Shown: piece by piece, positions 16,759 to 23,977 of the stretch
Layout of the letters: the number at the start of each line of letters is the position of its first letter
Numbering within the stretch: the first letter of the stretch is position 1
Assembly (NCBI GenBank): GCA_963841425.1
Contig: CAWJCL010000001.1
Coordinates: forward strand, 791,426-855,425
Direction of reading: 5' to 3'
DNA from: DATEOR01 sp963841425
GTDB lineage: Bacteria; Actinomycetota; Thermoleophilia; Gaiellales; Gaiellaceae
Length of the DNA stretch: 64,000 nucleotides
Program-made: the position numbers and the translations under genes
The notes under the pieces: model-generated
The model's database searches: none
Told to the model about the DNA's origin: nothing
The model's input: only the letters and a program-made list of their open reading frames with translations

Positions 16759-17278
16759 CGGACACGCTGCCCACCCGCTTTCCCGCGCGGCTGAAGAGGA
16801 CGACGGAGTGGCCGTCGGAGAGCAACATGGCGACGAGCCGGCCCTCGTCGGCGAACCCCAGCCCGCCGCCGAAGCTCCCGGCCGGAACCTGGAATGCGGC
16901 CAGGAGCCGGCCCTTTCGCCAGAGCTCGACCCCCGCCTCGACAGTCTCCTTGGCCGGGAACCGGTAAATGGCGAGCGCGAGCGTCCCGTCGGACGCGGTG
17001 GCGAGATGGGAGATGTCGAAGGGCGCGCCGATCTCGAGACTCGGAAAAGCGGCGTCGATCGCCTCGGAGCTCAGGTACTCGCGCCCATGGTGCAGAACGC
17101 GCTTCCGGGTGAATGCCCCGACGGCGATGTATCCGGAGGACGACCGCTGGACGGCCGGCTGCGCGACGGAGCGGCCGGGCGCCCCCGAGACCGCCCGCTC
17201 CTTGCTCTGCGGCCTGATGGCGTCGGCCGCCGCGACGGCGACGAGGACGACGACCGCGGCCAGGACGACGCGGGTCAT
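16745..17278 (-). CDS. Secreted or membrane-anchored hypothetical protein
   Basis: The 177-aa product starts with a short basic residue and hydrophobic core (MTRVVLAAVVVLVAVAAADA) that acts as signal peptide or anchor. A Ser/Pro/Gln-rich linker precedes a globular part with beta-propeller-like blade phrases (ATASDGTLALAIYRFP; FADEGRLVAMLLSDG). No family recognised. The ATG overlaps the ileS stop (ATGA), so it is translationally coupled to ileS despite an apparently unrelated role. Confidence 0.65.
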   Translation of the reverse strand: MTRVVLAAVVVLVAVAAADAIRPQSKERAVSGAPGRSVAQPAVQRSSSGYIAVGAFTRKRVLHHGREYLSSEAIDAAFPSLEIGAPFDISHLATASDGTLALAIYRFPAKETVEAGVELWRKGRLLAAFQVPAGSFGGGLGFADEGRLVAMLLSDGHSVVLFSRAGKRVGSVSATSW

Positions 17279-20200
17279 CCCGCCTTGCGCACCGCCAGCT
17301 CGTCGCCGAGCTCCACGTCCTCGGCAAGCGTCTCGCCCGCGATCCAGTCGCGGTGCCTGAGGAGGGCCTCGTCCTCCTTCGAGATCGTGAGCACGATGCG
17401 GTCCGTGACCTCGAGGCCCGCGTCGCGCCGGAGACGCTGAACCGAATGGATGAGGTCGTACACGCGCCCTTCGGCCACGAGCTCGTCGTCGAGCCGCGTG
17501 TCGACGCCCACGACGTATTCGTCCTCGTGCTTGACCTCCCACCCTTCGCGGGGCGCGTACTCGAGCATGAATTCGCCCTTGGAGAGGATGTAGGCGCCCG
17601 CGCGTAGCGTTCCGTTCGTCACCTCGAAGGCGCCCTCTGCGAGGAGGCGCCTGAGCTCGGGAAGATTCGGCCCGTAGCGTGGGCCGACGAGGTCGAGTCG
17701 AGGCTTCGCGCGCATCTCGGCGACCTCGCCGGGGCTCTCGAGGATCGCGACCTCCTTCACGCGAAGCTCGGCCGCGAGGTCCTCCACCTGCCTCGAGATG
17801 AGCATGCGCCGGCCGGGGTCCGAGGTCGCGACGACGAGCCGCCGGAGCGGCTGGCGCAGCCTGATCCCGGCCGCATCTCGCGCCGCGCGGGCGAGCTCGG
17901 CGACCCGGCGCGCACCGGCGACCTCGGCGAGCAGCTCGGGATCCTCGTAGCGCCGCGCCGGCTGCGGCCAGCCCGCGAGAAAGGCGCTCTCGGGCGCCTG
18001 GCGAACCGACCCCGCGAGGTTCCGCCACATGTGCTCGGCGAGGAAAGGCGTCACCGGCGCGATCACGCGCACCGCCTGGACGAGGGCGTACCAGAGCGTC
18101 CGAAACGCGGCTTCGTCGAGGGTGTAGAAGCGCTTGCGGGAGCGACGGATGTACCAGTTGGAGAGGTCGTCGGTGAAACGCTCCCAGGCGGCTGTGACAT
18201 CGGGCGTCCAGAAGCGTTCGTACGCTTCGGTCGCCTCCTCCACGAGCTCTTGCGTCCGCGCGAGGAGCCAACGGTCGAGCGGGCGGAGCTCCTCGAGCTC
18301 CGGGCCGCCTACGAGGTCGCGGTATGTCGGCTTGAAGCCCTCGATATTCGCGTAGAGGACGAAGAACGAGGCCGAGTGCCAGAACCTGAGGAGACGCCGC
18401 TTGACGTCGGTCGCGGGGCCGTAGCCGAAGTTCAGGTTCTGCTGCGGGACGTGGTCGCAGTACATGAAACGCATCACGTCCGCGCCCATCTTGTCCATGG
18501 CCTCGTTGGCCTCGATCGCGTTCCCCCACGACTTGTGCATTTCCTTGCCGGTCTCGTCGCGGAGCTTCTCGTACGCGAGGATCTCCTTGTAGGGCGCCTC
18601 GCCCACGAGCGCAACCGACATGAAGAGCTGCGAGTAGAACCAGAGGCGGATCTGCTCGCGCATCTCCGACACCCAGTCCGCGGGGAACCATGTCTCCCAG
18701 TAGGCGTGGTCGGGCAGGTCGGCGCCGGAGAGGCCCTCCGAGGATCCCGTGGCGTACCCGCGCTCCTTCCACTCCGGGTTCTCCCAACCGAGCGTCGAGA
18801 AGGGGACGATGCCGGCGTCGAGCCAGGCGTCGCCGACCTCGGGAATGCGCCGAACCTCCTCCCCGCACTCGTCGCAGCGGATGGGCACGTCGTCGATCCA
18901 CGGCCGGTGCAGCTCCTGCAGCTGGTCGAGCCCGCCCGTTGCGCGCTCCTCGAGCTCGGCCCGCGAGCCGATCACGTTGAGGCGGCCGCATTCGCACGGA
19001 TAGAGGGGAAGCGGCAGGCCGAAGTAGCGCTTGCGCGAGATGTTCCAGTCGCCCATGTTGCGGAGCCAGTCGTCCATGCGCTTCGAGTAGAAATCGGGCG
19101 TCCACTTCACGGTCGCGTTCGCGTCGAGCATCGGCTGGCGAATCTCGTCGCAGGCGATGAACCACTCGTCGACGATGCGGAAGATGAGCGGCGTGTGGCA
19201 GCGCCAGCAGACGGGGTAGCGGTGGACGATCTCGCCGGCCTCGAGCAGCCGCCCGCGCTCGCCGAGGTCCCCGATGATCTGGTCCTTGGCCTCGGCCGTC
19301 GAGGTGCCGTGCAGCCACCCGTAGGAGTCGTAGAAGCGGCCGGCCTCATCGACGGGGGTCAGCACCGGCAGGTCGTGCACCCGCGAGAGCTCGAAGTCCT
19401 CGGCACCGCAACCCGGCGCGATGTGGACGATGCCGGTGCCCTCCTCCATGGTCACGTCGTCCCACGGGATGACGCGGTGCTCGACCTCTGCTGCGGCGGC
19501 AAGGTGGTCGTACGGGCCCTCGTAGGGCTTGCCGACGAGCTCCGCCCCTTTCGCACTCGCGACGACCTCGCCACCGAACGGGAGCTCCGGGAGCCGCGCC
19601 TCCGCGATCCAGAGCAATCCGTCGGCGGTCGAGAGCTTCACGTACTCGGCCTCGGGGTCGACGGCGGCGGCGACGTTCGCCGGCAACGTCCAGGGCGTCG
19701 TCGTCCAGACGACGAGCGCCTCTCCGTCGTCGCCGAGGAGTGGCAGGCGGACGTAGAGCGACGGGTCGCTCCTGTCCTCGTAGGACCCGATCAGCTCGTG
19801 CTGCGAAATCGAGGTCCCGCAGCGCGGGCACCAGACGTTCGAGCGGTGACCCGTGTAGAGCCACCCGCGCTCGTGCACCGTCTTCAGGAAGCGCCAGATG
19901 TACTCGATGTTCGTGTCGGAGAACGTGTAGTAGTCGTTGTCCCAGTCCATCCACATGCCGAGGCGCTTGGACTGGTCCGTGATCACCTCGGAGTACTCGG
20001 CCACCGACTCCTTGCACTTCTCGGCGAAGGCCGCGAGCCCGTAGTCCTCGATCTCGCGCTTCGAGTTCAGCCCGAGTGCACGCTCGACGTTCACCTCGAC
20101 CCAGAGGCCCTGGCAGTCGAAGCCGTTCTGGTAGCGCTGGTGGAATCCTCTGAGTGCCTTGTAGCGCTGGAAGACGTCCTTGAGGGTCCGGCCCCAGCAG

Positions 20201-20373
20201 TGGTGCACGCCCATCGGGTTGTTCGCGGTGATCGGGCCGTCGACGAAGCTCCACGGGGGGCCCTCGCGGTTCAGCTCCCGCAACCGGTCGAAGACTTGGT
20301 TTTCCTCCCACCAGTCGAGCACCTCGCGTTCGAGACCGGGGTGATCGGGTACCGAGGGAAGCGGCTGGAACAT
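17275..20373 (-). CDS. ileS: Isoleucyl-tRNA synthetase (class I)
   Basis: A 1032-aa class I synthetase charging tRNA-Ile. The HIGH-like motif region is ITANNPMGVHHCWGRTLKD (around residues 48-66). The CP1 editing domain carries VVWTTTPWTLPANV. Zinc-type cysteines appear as WCPRCG and later YPCECG and RCDECG. The KMSKS loop is degenerate: KEMHKSWGN, keeping the second lysine. This matches a known subgroup of bacterial IleS with NPMGVHH rather than the E. coli type. ATG 20373 has a -10-like TAGACT (20388-20383) 9 nt upstream. It is divergent from trxA, with the two -10s overlapping. No T-box fits in the 28-bp gap. Confidence 0.93.
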   Translation of the reverse strand: MFQPLPSVPDHPGLEREVLDWWEENQVFDRLRELNREGPPWSFVDGPITANNPMGVHHCWGRTLKDVFQRYKALRGFHQRYQNGFDCQGLWVEVNVERALGLNSKREIEDYGLAAFAEKCKESVAEYSEVITDQSKRLGMWMDWDNDYYTFSDTNIEYIWRFLKTVHERGWLYTGHRSNVWCPRCGTSISQHELIGSYEDRSDPSLYVRLPLLGDDGEALVVWTTTPWTLPANVAAAVDPEAEYVKLSTADGLLWIAEARLPELPFGGEVVASAKGAELVGKPYEGPYDHLAAAAEVEHRVIPWDDVTMEEGTGIVHIAPGCGAEDFELSRVHDLPVLTPVDEAGRFYDSYGWLHGTSTAEAKDQIIGDLGERGRLLEAGEIVHRYPVCWRCHTPLIFRIVDEWFIACDEIRQPMLDANATVKWTPDFYSKRMDDWLRNMGDWNISRKRYFGLPLPLYPCECGRLNVIGSRAELEERATGGLDQLQELHRPWIDDVPIRCDECGEEVRRIPEVGDAWLDAGIVPFSTLGWENPEWKERGYATGSSEGLSGADLPDHAYWETWFPADWVSEMREQIRLWFYSQLFMSVALVGEAPYKEILAYEKLRDETGKEMHKSWGNAIEANEAMDKMGADVMRFMYCDHVPQQNLNFGYGPATDVKRRLLRFWHSASFFVLYANIEGFKPTYRDLVGGPELEELRPLDRWLLARTQELVEEATEAYERFWTPDVTAAWERFTDDLSNWYIRRSRKRFYTLDEAAFRTLWYALVQAVRVIAPVTPFLAEHMWRNLAGSVRQAPESAFLAGWPQPARRYEDPELLAEVAGARRVAELARAARDAAGIRLRQPLRRLVVATSDPGRRMLISRQVEDLAAELRVKEVAILESPGEVAEMRAKPRLDLVGPRYGPNLPELRRLLAEGAFEVTNGTLRAGAYILSKGEFMLEYAPREGWEVKHEDEYVVGVDTRLDDELVAEGRVYDLIHSVQRLRRDAGLEVTDRIVLTISKEDEALLRHRDWIAGETLAEDVELGDELAVRKAG

Positions 20374-20401
20374 TTGCGAGTCAGTCTACGTTTCAAGGGT
20401 C

Positions 20402-20710
20402 ATGGCAGACACGATCACGACAGACACATTCGACACCGAGGTCCTCGGGAGCGAAAGCCCCGTGCTCGTCGATTTCTGGGCGGAATGGTGCGGCCCGTGC
20501 CACGCGGTGGCACCGGTGCTCGACCAGATCGCCGAAGAGCGCTCGGATCTGCGGCTGGTGAAGGTCAACATCGACGAGGAGCCCGAGATCGCGCGCCGCT
20601 ACGGCGTCATGAGCATCCCGACGATGATCCTCTTCGACTCCGGCGAGCCCAAGGCCGCCGCGGTCGGCGCACAGCCGAAGTCCATGCTCGAGAAGTCCCT
20701 CGGGCTCTAA
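20402..20710 (+). CDS. trxA: Thioredoxin
   Basis: A 102-aa classical thioredoxin with active site WCGPC at residues 29-33, a preceding DFWAEW, and the cis-proline loop SIPTMI. It reduces protein disulfides and supplies electrons to peroxiredoxins and reductases. TACGTT (20387-20392) lies 9 nt before ATG 20402 as a possible -10. Length and motifs are normal. Confidence 0.96.
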   Translation: MADTITTDTFDTEVLGSESPVLVDFWAEWCGPCHAVAPVLDQIAEERSDLRLVKVNIDEEPEIARRYGVMSIPTMILFDSGEPKAAAVGAQPKSMLEKSLGL

Positions 20711-20734
20711 GCGTCCTGGACGAGGGCTATCGCC

Positions 20735-20755
20735 GGGCGCAGCCCGGCTGCGCCC
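20735..20755. other. Perfect 8-bp hairpin downstream of trxA
   Basis: GGGCGCAG-CCCGG-CTGCGCCC begins 24 bp after the trxA stop, without a U-run. It could be a weak terminator or a REP-like element. A similar GC hairpin, GCCGGGC-TCC-GCCCGGC, lies at 60064-60080 beside another GGGCGCAG word. Confidence 0.4.
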
Positions 20756-20790
20756 TCGCCTGACGTCCCAGACCGCTTAGAGAAGCGCCG

Positions 20791-20934
20791 TTAGTCGCGG
20801 TCTTCGAGGAACGATTGGAAGTCCGCGTGCTTGCGGAGGTAGGACTCGACGTCGGCGAGGCCCTCGGCCACGAAGGCGTCGAGCCAATCCTCGGAGAGGT
20901 CGTCGTCAATCCGGTGAGTGCCGCGCTCAGCCAA
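20791..20934 (-). CDS. Small acidic protein, unknown function
   Basis: This 47-codon reading frame (TTG start) encodes a helical acidic peptide: LAERGTHRIDDDLSEDWLDA, then FVAEGLADVESYLRKHADFQ, then SFLEDRD. Support for a real gene is a GATAAT -10 hexamer (20949-20944) ending 9 nt before the TTG, and a protein-like composition with regular amphipathic spacing. A terminator-like hairpin lies upstream, separating it from the Nudix gene. No family recognised. Confidence 0.5.
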   Translation of the reverse strand: MAERGTHRIDDDLSEDWLDAFVAEGLADVESYLRKHADFQSFLEDRD

Positions 20935-20971
20935 CCTGGCTGGATTATCGGCAGGAGACCGTTGGTTCTAC

Positions 20972-20992
20972 ATGGGCCGTTCGGCCCATTTT
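20972..20992. terminator. Perfect palindromic terminator hairpin
   Basis: ATGGGCCG-TT-CGGCCCAT is followed on the plus strand by TTT. On the minus strand it lies just downstream of the Nudix stop at 21000, so it can end that transcript. The plus-strand U-run would also stop read-through from trxA. Confidence 0.6.
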
Positions 20993-20999
20993 ACGACGC

Positions 21000-21515
21000 C
21001 TACAGACCCGCTCTCCAGTCCTTGAGGACGGCGACCGTGTTCTCGAAGGCGAACTCCTCCCAGGGCGGGATCTCGTCGGGCGCAAACCACCGGATCTCGG
21101 CGACGTCGTCGGCCGCCTCGGGCTCCCCCGAGACGATGCGCGCGGTCCAGTACAGATTGAGCGTCCAGACGCCACCGTCGCCGTAACGGTCCGGCCACGC
21201 GCCGTAGAACTCGAGCGGTTCGATCTCCACGCGGGTCTCCTCGCGAAGCTCGCGGGCGAGGGTCTCGAGCGGCGACTCGCCCTCGTCCGCAAACCCGCCG
21301 AGAATGTCCCAGAGACCGCGTCCGGGATCCGCTGCGCGCCGCGCGAGCAGGATGCGGCCGTCGTCGTCCAGGACGAGCCCGCTCACGGTCGGCTTCGGGT
21401 TCGAGTAGACGACCAGTCCGCAGTCGGGACACGTCGCCCGCGCGTCCACGATGTTCAGGTCCGCCGTGCAGCGGGGACAGCTCTTCCAGCCGTCGAAGAA
21501 CGGGCTTCGCCGCAT
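21000..21515 (-). CDS. Nudix hydrolase with N-terminal zinc ribbon
   Basis: The 171-aa product combines a four-cysteine zinc ribbon (Cys13, Cys16, Cys29, Cys32) with a complete Nudix box beginning GGFADEGES and ending RELREETRVEIE. This architecture is seen in NudC-like NADH/NAD-cap pyrophosphatases and in ADP-ribose or other nucleotide-diphosphate hydrolases. It lacks the long N-terminal domain of E. coli NudC, so the exact substrate is open. It is divergent from a tiny acidic-protein gene across 14 bp. Confidence 0.88.
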   Translation of the reverse strand: MRRSPFFDGWKSCPRCTADLNIVDARATCPDCGLVVYSNPKPTVSGLVLDDDGRILLARRAADPGRGLWDILGGFADEGESPLETLARELREETRVEIEPLEFYGAWPDRYGDGGVWTLNLYWTARIVSGEPEAADDVAEIRWFAPDEIPPWEEFAFENTVAVLKDWRAGL

Positions 21516-21529
21516 ACCATCGAGCCTAT

Positions 21530-21667
21530 ATGTCCACAGGAGAGACCCCGGAGCCGACCGAAGAGGAGCGGGAGTCCCCGCCCGAGCGCCGCGAGGAAGA
21601 GGACGCCCAGCGCTATCCCGCGCACGACGATCCCGAGCGCGTCATCGACCCGGACGAAGAGCGATGA
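21530..21667 (+). CDS. Small highly charged protein
   Basis: A 45-aa reading frame rich in Glu, Pro, Arg and Asp (MSTGETPEPTEEERESPPER at the start, ending HDDPERVIDPDEER). It looks disordered. A TATA-like run (CCTATA) directly precedes the ATG. The stop overlaps the start of the next gene (ATGA), which is the best evidence that it is translated. No function can be assigned. Confidence 0.5.
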   Translation: MSTGETPEPTEEERESPPERREEEDAQRYPAHDDPERVIDPDEER

Positions 21668-21957
21668 AATTCCAGAGCGCGACGGCGAATGAGCTGGCGC
21701 GGATAGCGGAGCTCGCCGGCGTCCCGGGAGAGACGCTCATGCGCCTCGCCGAGCGCATGGAGCGCCGCGAGCTCGCTCCGGGCGAGCCGCTCGACGGAGA
21801 GGGGCGCTTCGGGGTCGTTCTCGCAGGGATGCTGCGAGGGCAAGGCGGGCTCCTGCGGCCCGGCGACAGCTTCTCGGCGCGGGTGACGGCGATGACGCCG
21901 GCCACCGTTGCGAGCTGCGAGCGCGCCGTCTACGACGAGCTTCGCGAGCGCGCGTAG
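21664..21957 (+). CDS. Truncated cyclic-nucleotide-binding-fold protein
   Basis: The 97-aa product resembles a shrunken cNMP-binding beta-barrel. It has LMRLAERMERRELAPGEPLD (start of the barrel), FGVVLAGMLRG, LLRPGDSFSARVTAMTPATV and a final helix beginning RAVYDELRERA. The normal phosphate-binding cassette (G-E-x-A/S with Arg) is absent, so it probably does not bind cyclic nucleotides. It is coupled to the 45-aa gene by an ATGA overlap. Compare the complete version at 58930-59343. Function unknown. Confidence 0.55.
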   Translation: MKFQSATANELARIAELAGVPGETLMRLAERMERRELAPGEPLDGEGRFGVVLAGMLRGQGGLLRPGDSFSARVTAMTPATVASCERAVYDELRERA

Positions 21958-22124
21958 CTTCGCAGCGTCAACCCTTGCTTGCGGATCTTCGTGAGCGACG
22001 CGCGCCGGCCCCAGGTCGAGAGGGCGTCAGCGGCCGAATTGAAGCCGCCGAGAAAGCGGAGGCAGAGCGCCGCGAATGTGTAACAGACGACGATGATCAG
22101 GAGGTTGAGCACGGCTCCCGTCAT
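21930..22124 (-). CDS. Small single-pass membrane protein coupled to a serine hydrolase
   Basis: A 64-aa product with one hydrophobic helix (VLNLLIIVVCYTFAALCLRF, about residues 5-24) and a basic Ser/Arg-rich tail. Its ATG overlaps the stop of the serine hydrolase (ATGA). The 3' end overlaps the convergent mini-cNMP gene by 28 bp. It may anchor or partner the hydrolase, but that is inferred only from coupling. Confidence 0.5.
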   Translation of the reverse strand: MTGAVLNLLIIVVCYTFAALCLRFLGGFNSAADALSTWGRRASLTKIRKQGLTLRSYARSRSSS

Positions 22125-22927
22125 CGTAGCTCCGCGAGCACCGCGTCGGAGAGCGGCGGCCACGCCTCCTTCGCCCACTTGCCGAACTGCCGGTCTGCGA
22201 GCGCGGCGCAGGCGGCGCCGGCCTCCGGGTCGACCCAGAGGAAGCTCCCCGAGCCACCGAAGTGCCCGAACGTGCGCGGCGAGTTGCGCGCGCCGGTCCA
22301 GTGCGGCTCTTTCGCATCGCGGATCTCGAAGCCGAGCCCCCAGTCGAGCGGCTCGTAGCGCCCGAAGTCGGGCAGGATCCCGGCGAGGCCGGGGAAGGCC
22401 ACGGTGGTCGCCTCTTCGAGCGTCTCCGGTGCGACGAGGGTCGGGGTCATGAGCTCGCGTCCGAACGCGAGCAGGTCGGCGAGCGGGCCGGCGAGGCCGG
22501 ACGATGGTGGGCCCTCGAGTGTCGTACCGGTCAGCCCGAGCGGCTCGAGAAGAGCCTCCGAGAGGTACGCGGCGAAGGGAATCTCCGCCTTCTGCTCGAG
22601 AAACGCGCCGAGCACCTCGAAGCCGGTGTTCGAGTAGATCCGCCGCTTGCCCGGCTGGGAGATAGGGCGCGGCCCCTCGAACGGCAAGCCGGAGGCGTGC
22701 GCGAGCAGGTGGCGAACCGTCGAGCCGGGCGGCCCGGCGGGCTCGTCCAGGTCGAGCACGCCCTCCTCCGCCGCGACGAGCACGGACATCGTGGTGAAGA
22801 GCTTCGTCACGGAGGCCCAGGCGAAGCGGCGGTCGGCCGGCCCGTGAGACCACATCTCCGCGCCGTGGGTCACCCCGGCGGCGGCCTGCTCGACCGGCCA
22901 GGCCTCGATCTGGGCGAGGGCATCCAC
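22121..22927 (-). CDS. Beta-lactamase/transpeptidase-like serine hydrolase
   Basis: The 268-aa product is of the class-C beta-lactamase/esterase (DUF-type Beta-lactamase) fold. Nucleophile motif SVTK is at residues 39-42, YSN at 98-100, and HFGGSG replaces the KTG box near the C-terminus, as in esterase-type members. No signal peptide remains with GTG 22927. An upstream in-frame ATG (22987) would add 20 unrelated-looking residues. Substrate may be a peptide or ester; antibiotic hydrolysis cannot be claimed. Coupled to a small membrane protein downstream. Confidence 0.8.
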   Translation of the reverse strand: MDALAQIEAWPVEQAAAGVTHGAEMWSHGPADRRFAWASVTKLFTTMSVLVAAEEGVLDLDEPAGPPGSTVRHLLAHASGLPFEGPRPISQPGKRRIYSNTGFEVLGAFLEQKAEIPFAAYLSEALLEPLGLTGTTLEGPPSSGLAGPLADLLAFGRELMTPTLVAPETLEEATTVAFPGLAGILPDFGRYEPLDWGLGFEIRDAKEPHWTGARNSPRTFGHFGGSGSFLWVDPEAGAACAALADRQFGKWAKEAWPPLSDAVLAELR

Positions 22928-23004
22928 GCTAGTACCCCTTCTGGTAATACAGGCCTGCTTCTGGGGCAGTATCACCGGGAGGGGCACTTCGCGATACTAG
23001 CCGG

Positions 23005-23394
23005 GTGGCGCGCACGCTCATCTCCTCGGGCTCACCGTACGAGCCTCGCGTCGGGTTCTCCCGCGCCGTCCGGGTCGGCGAGCACGTGTACGTGGCCGGA
23101 ACCGCGCCCGTCATGCCCGACGGCGCCGACCCGCCCGGAGACTCCTACGAGCAGGCCCGGCGCTGCTTCGAGATCATCGGCGCCGCCCTCGAGGAGGCAG
23201 GCGCCTCGTTCGCGGATGTCGTCCGCACGCGCGTCTACCTGGTCCGGGCCGAGGACTTCGAGGGCGTCGGCCGGGCCCACGGAGAGATCTTCGGAGACAT
23301 CCGCCCCGCCAACACGACCTTGCTGGCGGGCGGGCTGCTCGACTCCCGCTGGCTCGTCGAGATCGAGGCCGAGGCAGTCGTGAGCGGGCCCTAG
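23005..23394 (+). CDS. RidA/YjgF-family protein
   Basis: The 129-aa product has the chorismate-mutase-like Rid fold with AVRVGEHVYVAGTAPV, a long ADVVRTRVYLV segment and the C-terminal VEIEAEAVV. RidA deaminates reactive enamines and imines using an Arg in a PAR motif. Here the equivalent stretch is RPANTTLLAGGL, with Asn in the Arg position, so imine deaminase activity is doubtful and it may belong to another Rid subgroup. GTG 23005 follows a -10-like GATACT by 6 nt. The stop codon lies inside a 26-bp perfect palindrome. Confidence 0.85.
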   Translation: MARTLISSGSPYEPRVGFSRAVRVGEHVYVAGTAPVMPDGADPPGDSYEQARRCFEIIGAALEEAGASFADVVRTRVYLVRAEDFEGVGRAHGEIFGDIRPANTTLLAGGLLDSRWLVEIEAEAVVSGP

Positions 23395-23405
23395 GGCCCG
23401 CTCAC
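23380..23405. terminator. 26-bp perfect palindrome across a stop codon, bidirectional terminator candidate
   Basis: GTGAGCGGGCCCT-AGGGCCCGCTCAC is fully symmetric and contains the RidA-family TAG stop (23392-23394). It lies between convergent genes and has no U-run. It may end both transcripts or stabilise their 3' ends. Confidence 0.5.
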
Positions 23406-23431
23406 GACGCGCCTGCCGTCTCCAGCGTGTC

Positions 23432-23881
23432 CTAGGCGGTCTGTGCCCGACCGAGATGCCGCGTCGCCAGAGCGGCGCCGCCGCCGAGGGCGAGGAGCGC
23501 GAGGATGAGCCCTGCGCCGATGCCCGCGTCCTTCCAGTCGAAGCCGGCGGCCACGACCTGCGGCTCGCCGATCGACCGAGGCTGCGTGCGAACGAACTCG
23601 ACCTTGTCGATCGAGGTGCCGTTCGGCTGTGCCCGGACGACCTCGATCTGATCGCCGCTCGCGAGCGCATAGTCGGCGGGCAGCGCGCGAGGCATGCCGT
23701 AGTCGGACGCGTTGACCTGCGAGGACGACGGGAAGTCCGTCATGAACGCCTGGTAGCCGTTCGACGTGACGGACGAGCCCTCATCCATCCTCGCCTGCGC
23801 GACCGGGGCCGCGAAGGCCGCAATCGCCAGTGAAAGAGCGATTCGCTTGACCAGCCAGTTCCTTCTCCGATTGCTGCGCAT
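23432..23881 (-). CDS. Secreted hypothetical protein with C-terminal membrane helix
   Basis: The 149-aa product has a typical signal peptide (NWLVKRIALSLAIAAFAAPVAQA). A roughly 75-residue exported region follows without recognisable domain, then a C-terminal helix (GIGAGLILALLALGGGAALA) and a short basic tail. A tail-anchored surface protein topology is likely. The ATG at 23881 has a purine-rich site (AGGGAAG) close upstream. It converges on the RidA-family gene. No family recognised. Confidence 0.6.
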   Translation of the reverse strand: MRSNRRRNWLVKRIALSLAIAAFAAPVAQARMDEGSSVTSNGYQAFMTDFPSSSQVNASDYGMPRALPADYALASGDQIEVVRAQPNGTSIDKVEFVRTQPRSIGEPQVVAAGFDWKDAGIGAGLILALLALGGGAALATRHLGRAQTA

Positions 23882-23977
23882 CTTCCCTGCTCCCTTCGTG
23901 CGACCCCTGCTCTTGCGCACCAGACGGGAGCGGGCGGGCTTTTCTTCCACCGACCTACGGTTAGAGTCTGACGGGCC

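Noticed and set aside
20374..20401. T-box leader for ileS
   Set aside because: Only 28 bp separate ileS from trxA, too short for a T-box.
18031..20763. 2.7-kb open frame on the plus strand opposite ileS and through trxA
   Set aside because: Low-complexity, contradicts two clear conserved genes; a shadow of high GC.
22121..22927. Antibiotic-resistance beta-lactamase
   Set aside because: The KTG box is replaced by HFGGSG and there is no signal peptide; an esterase or peptidase-like hydrolase is more likely.
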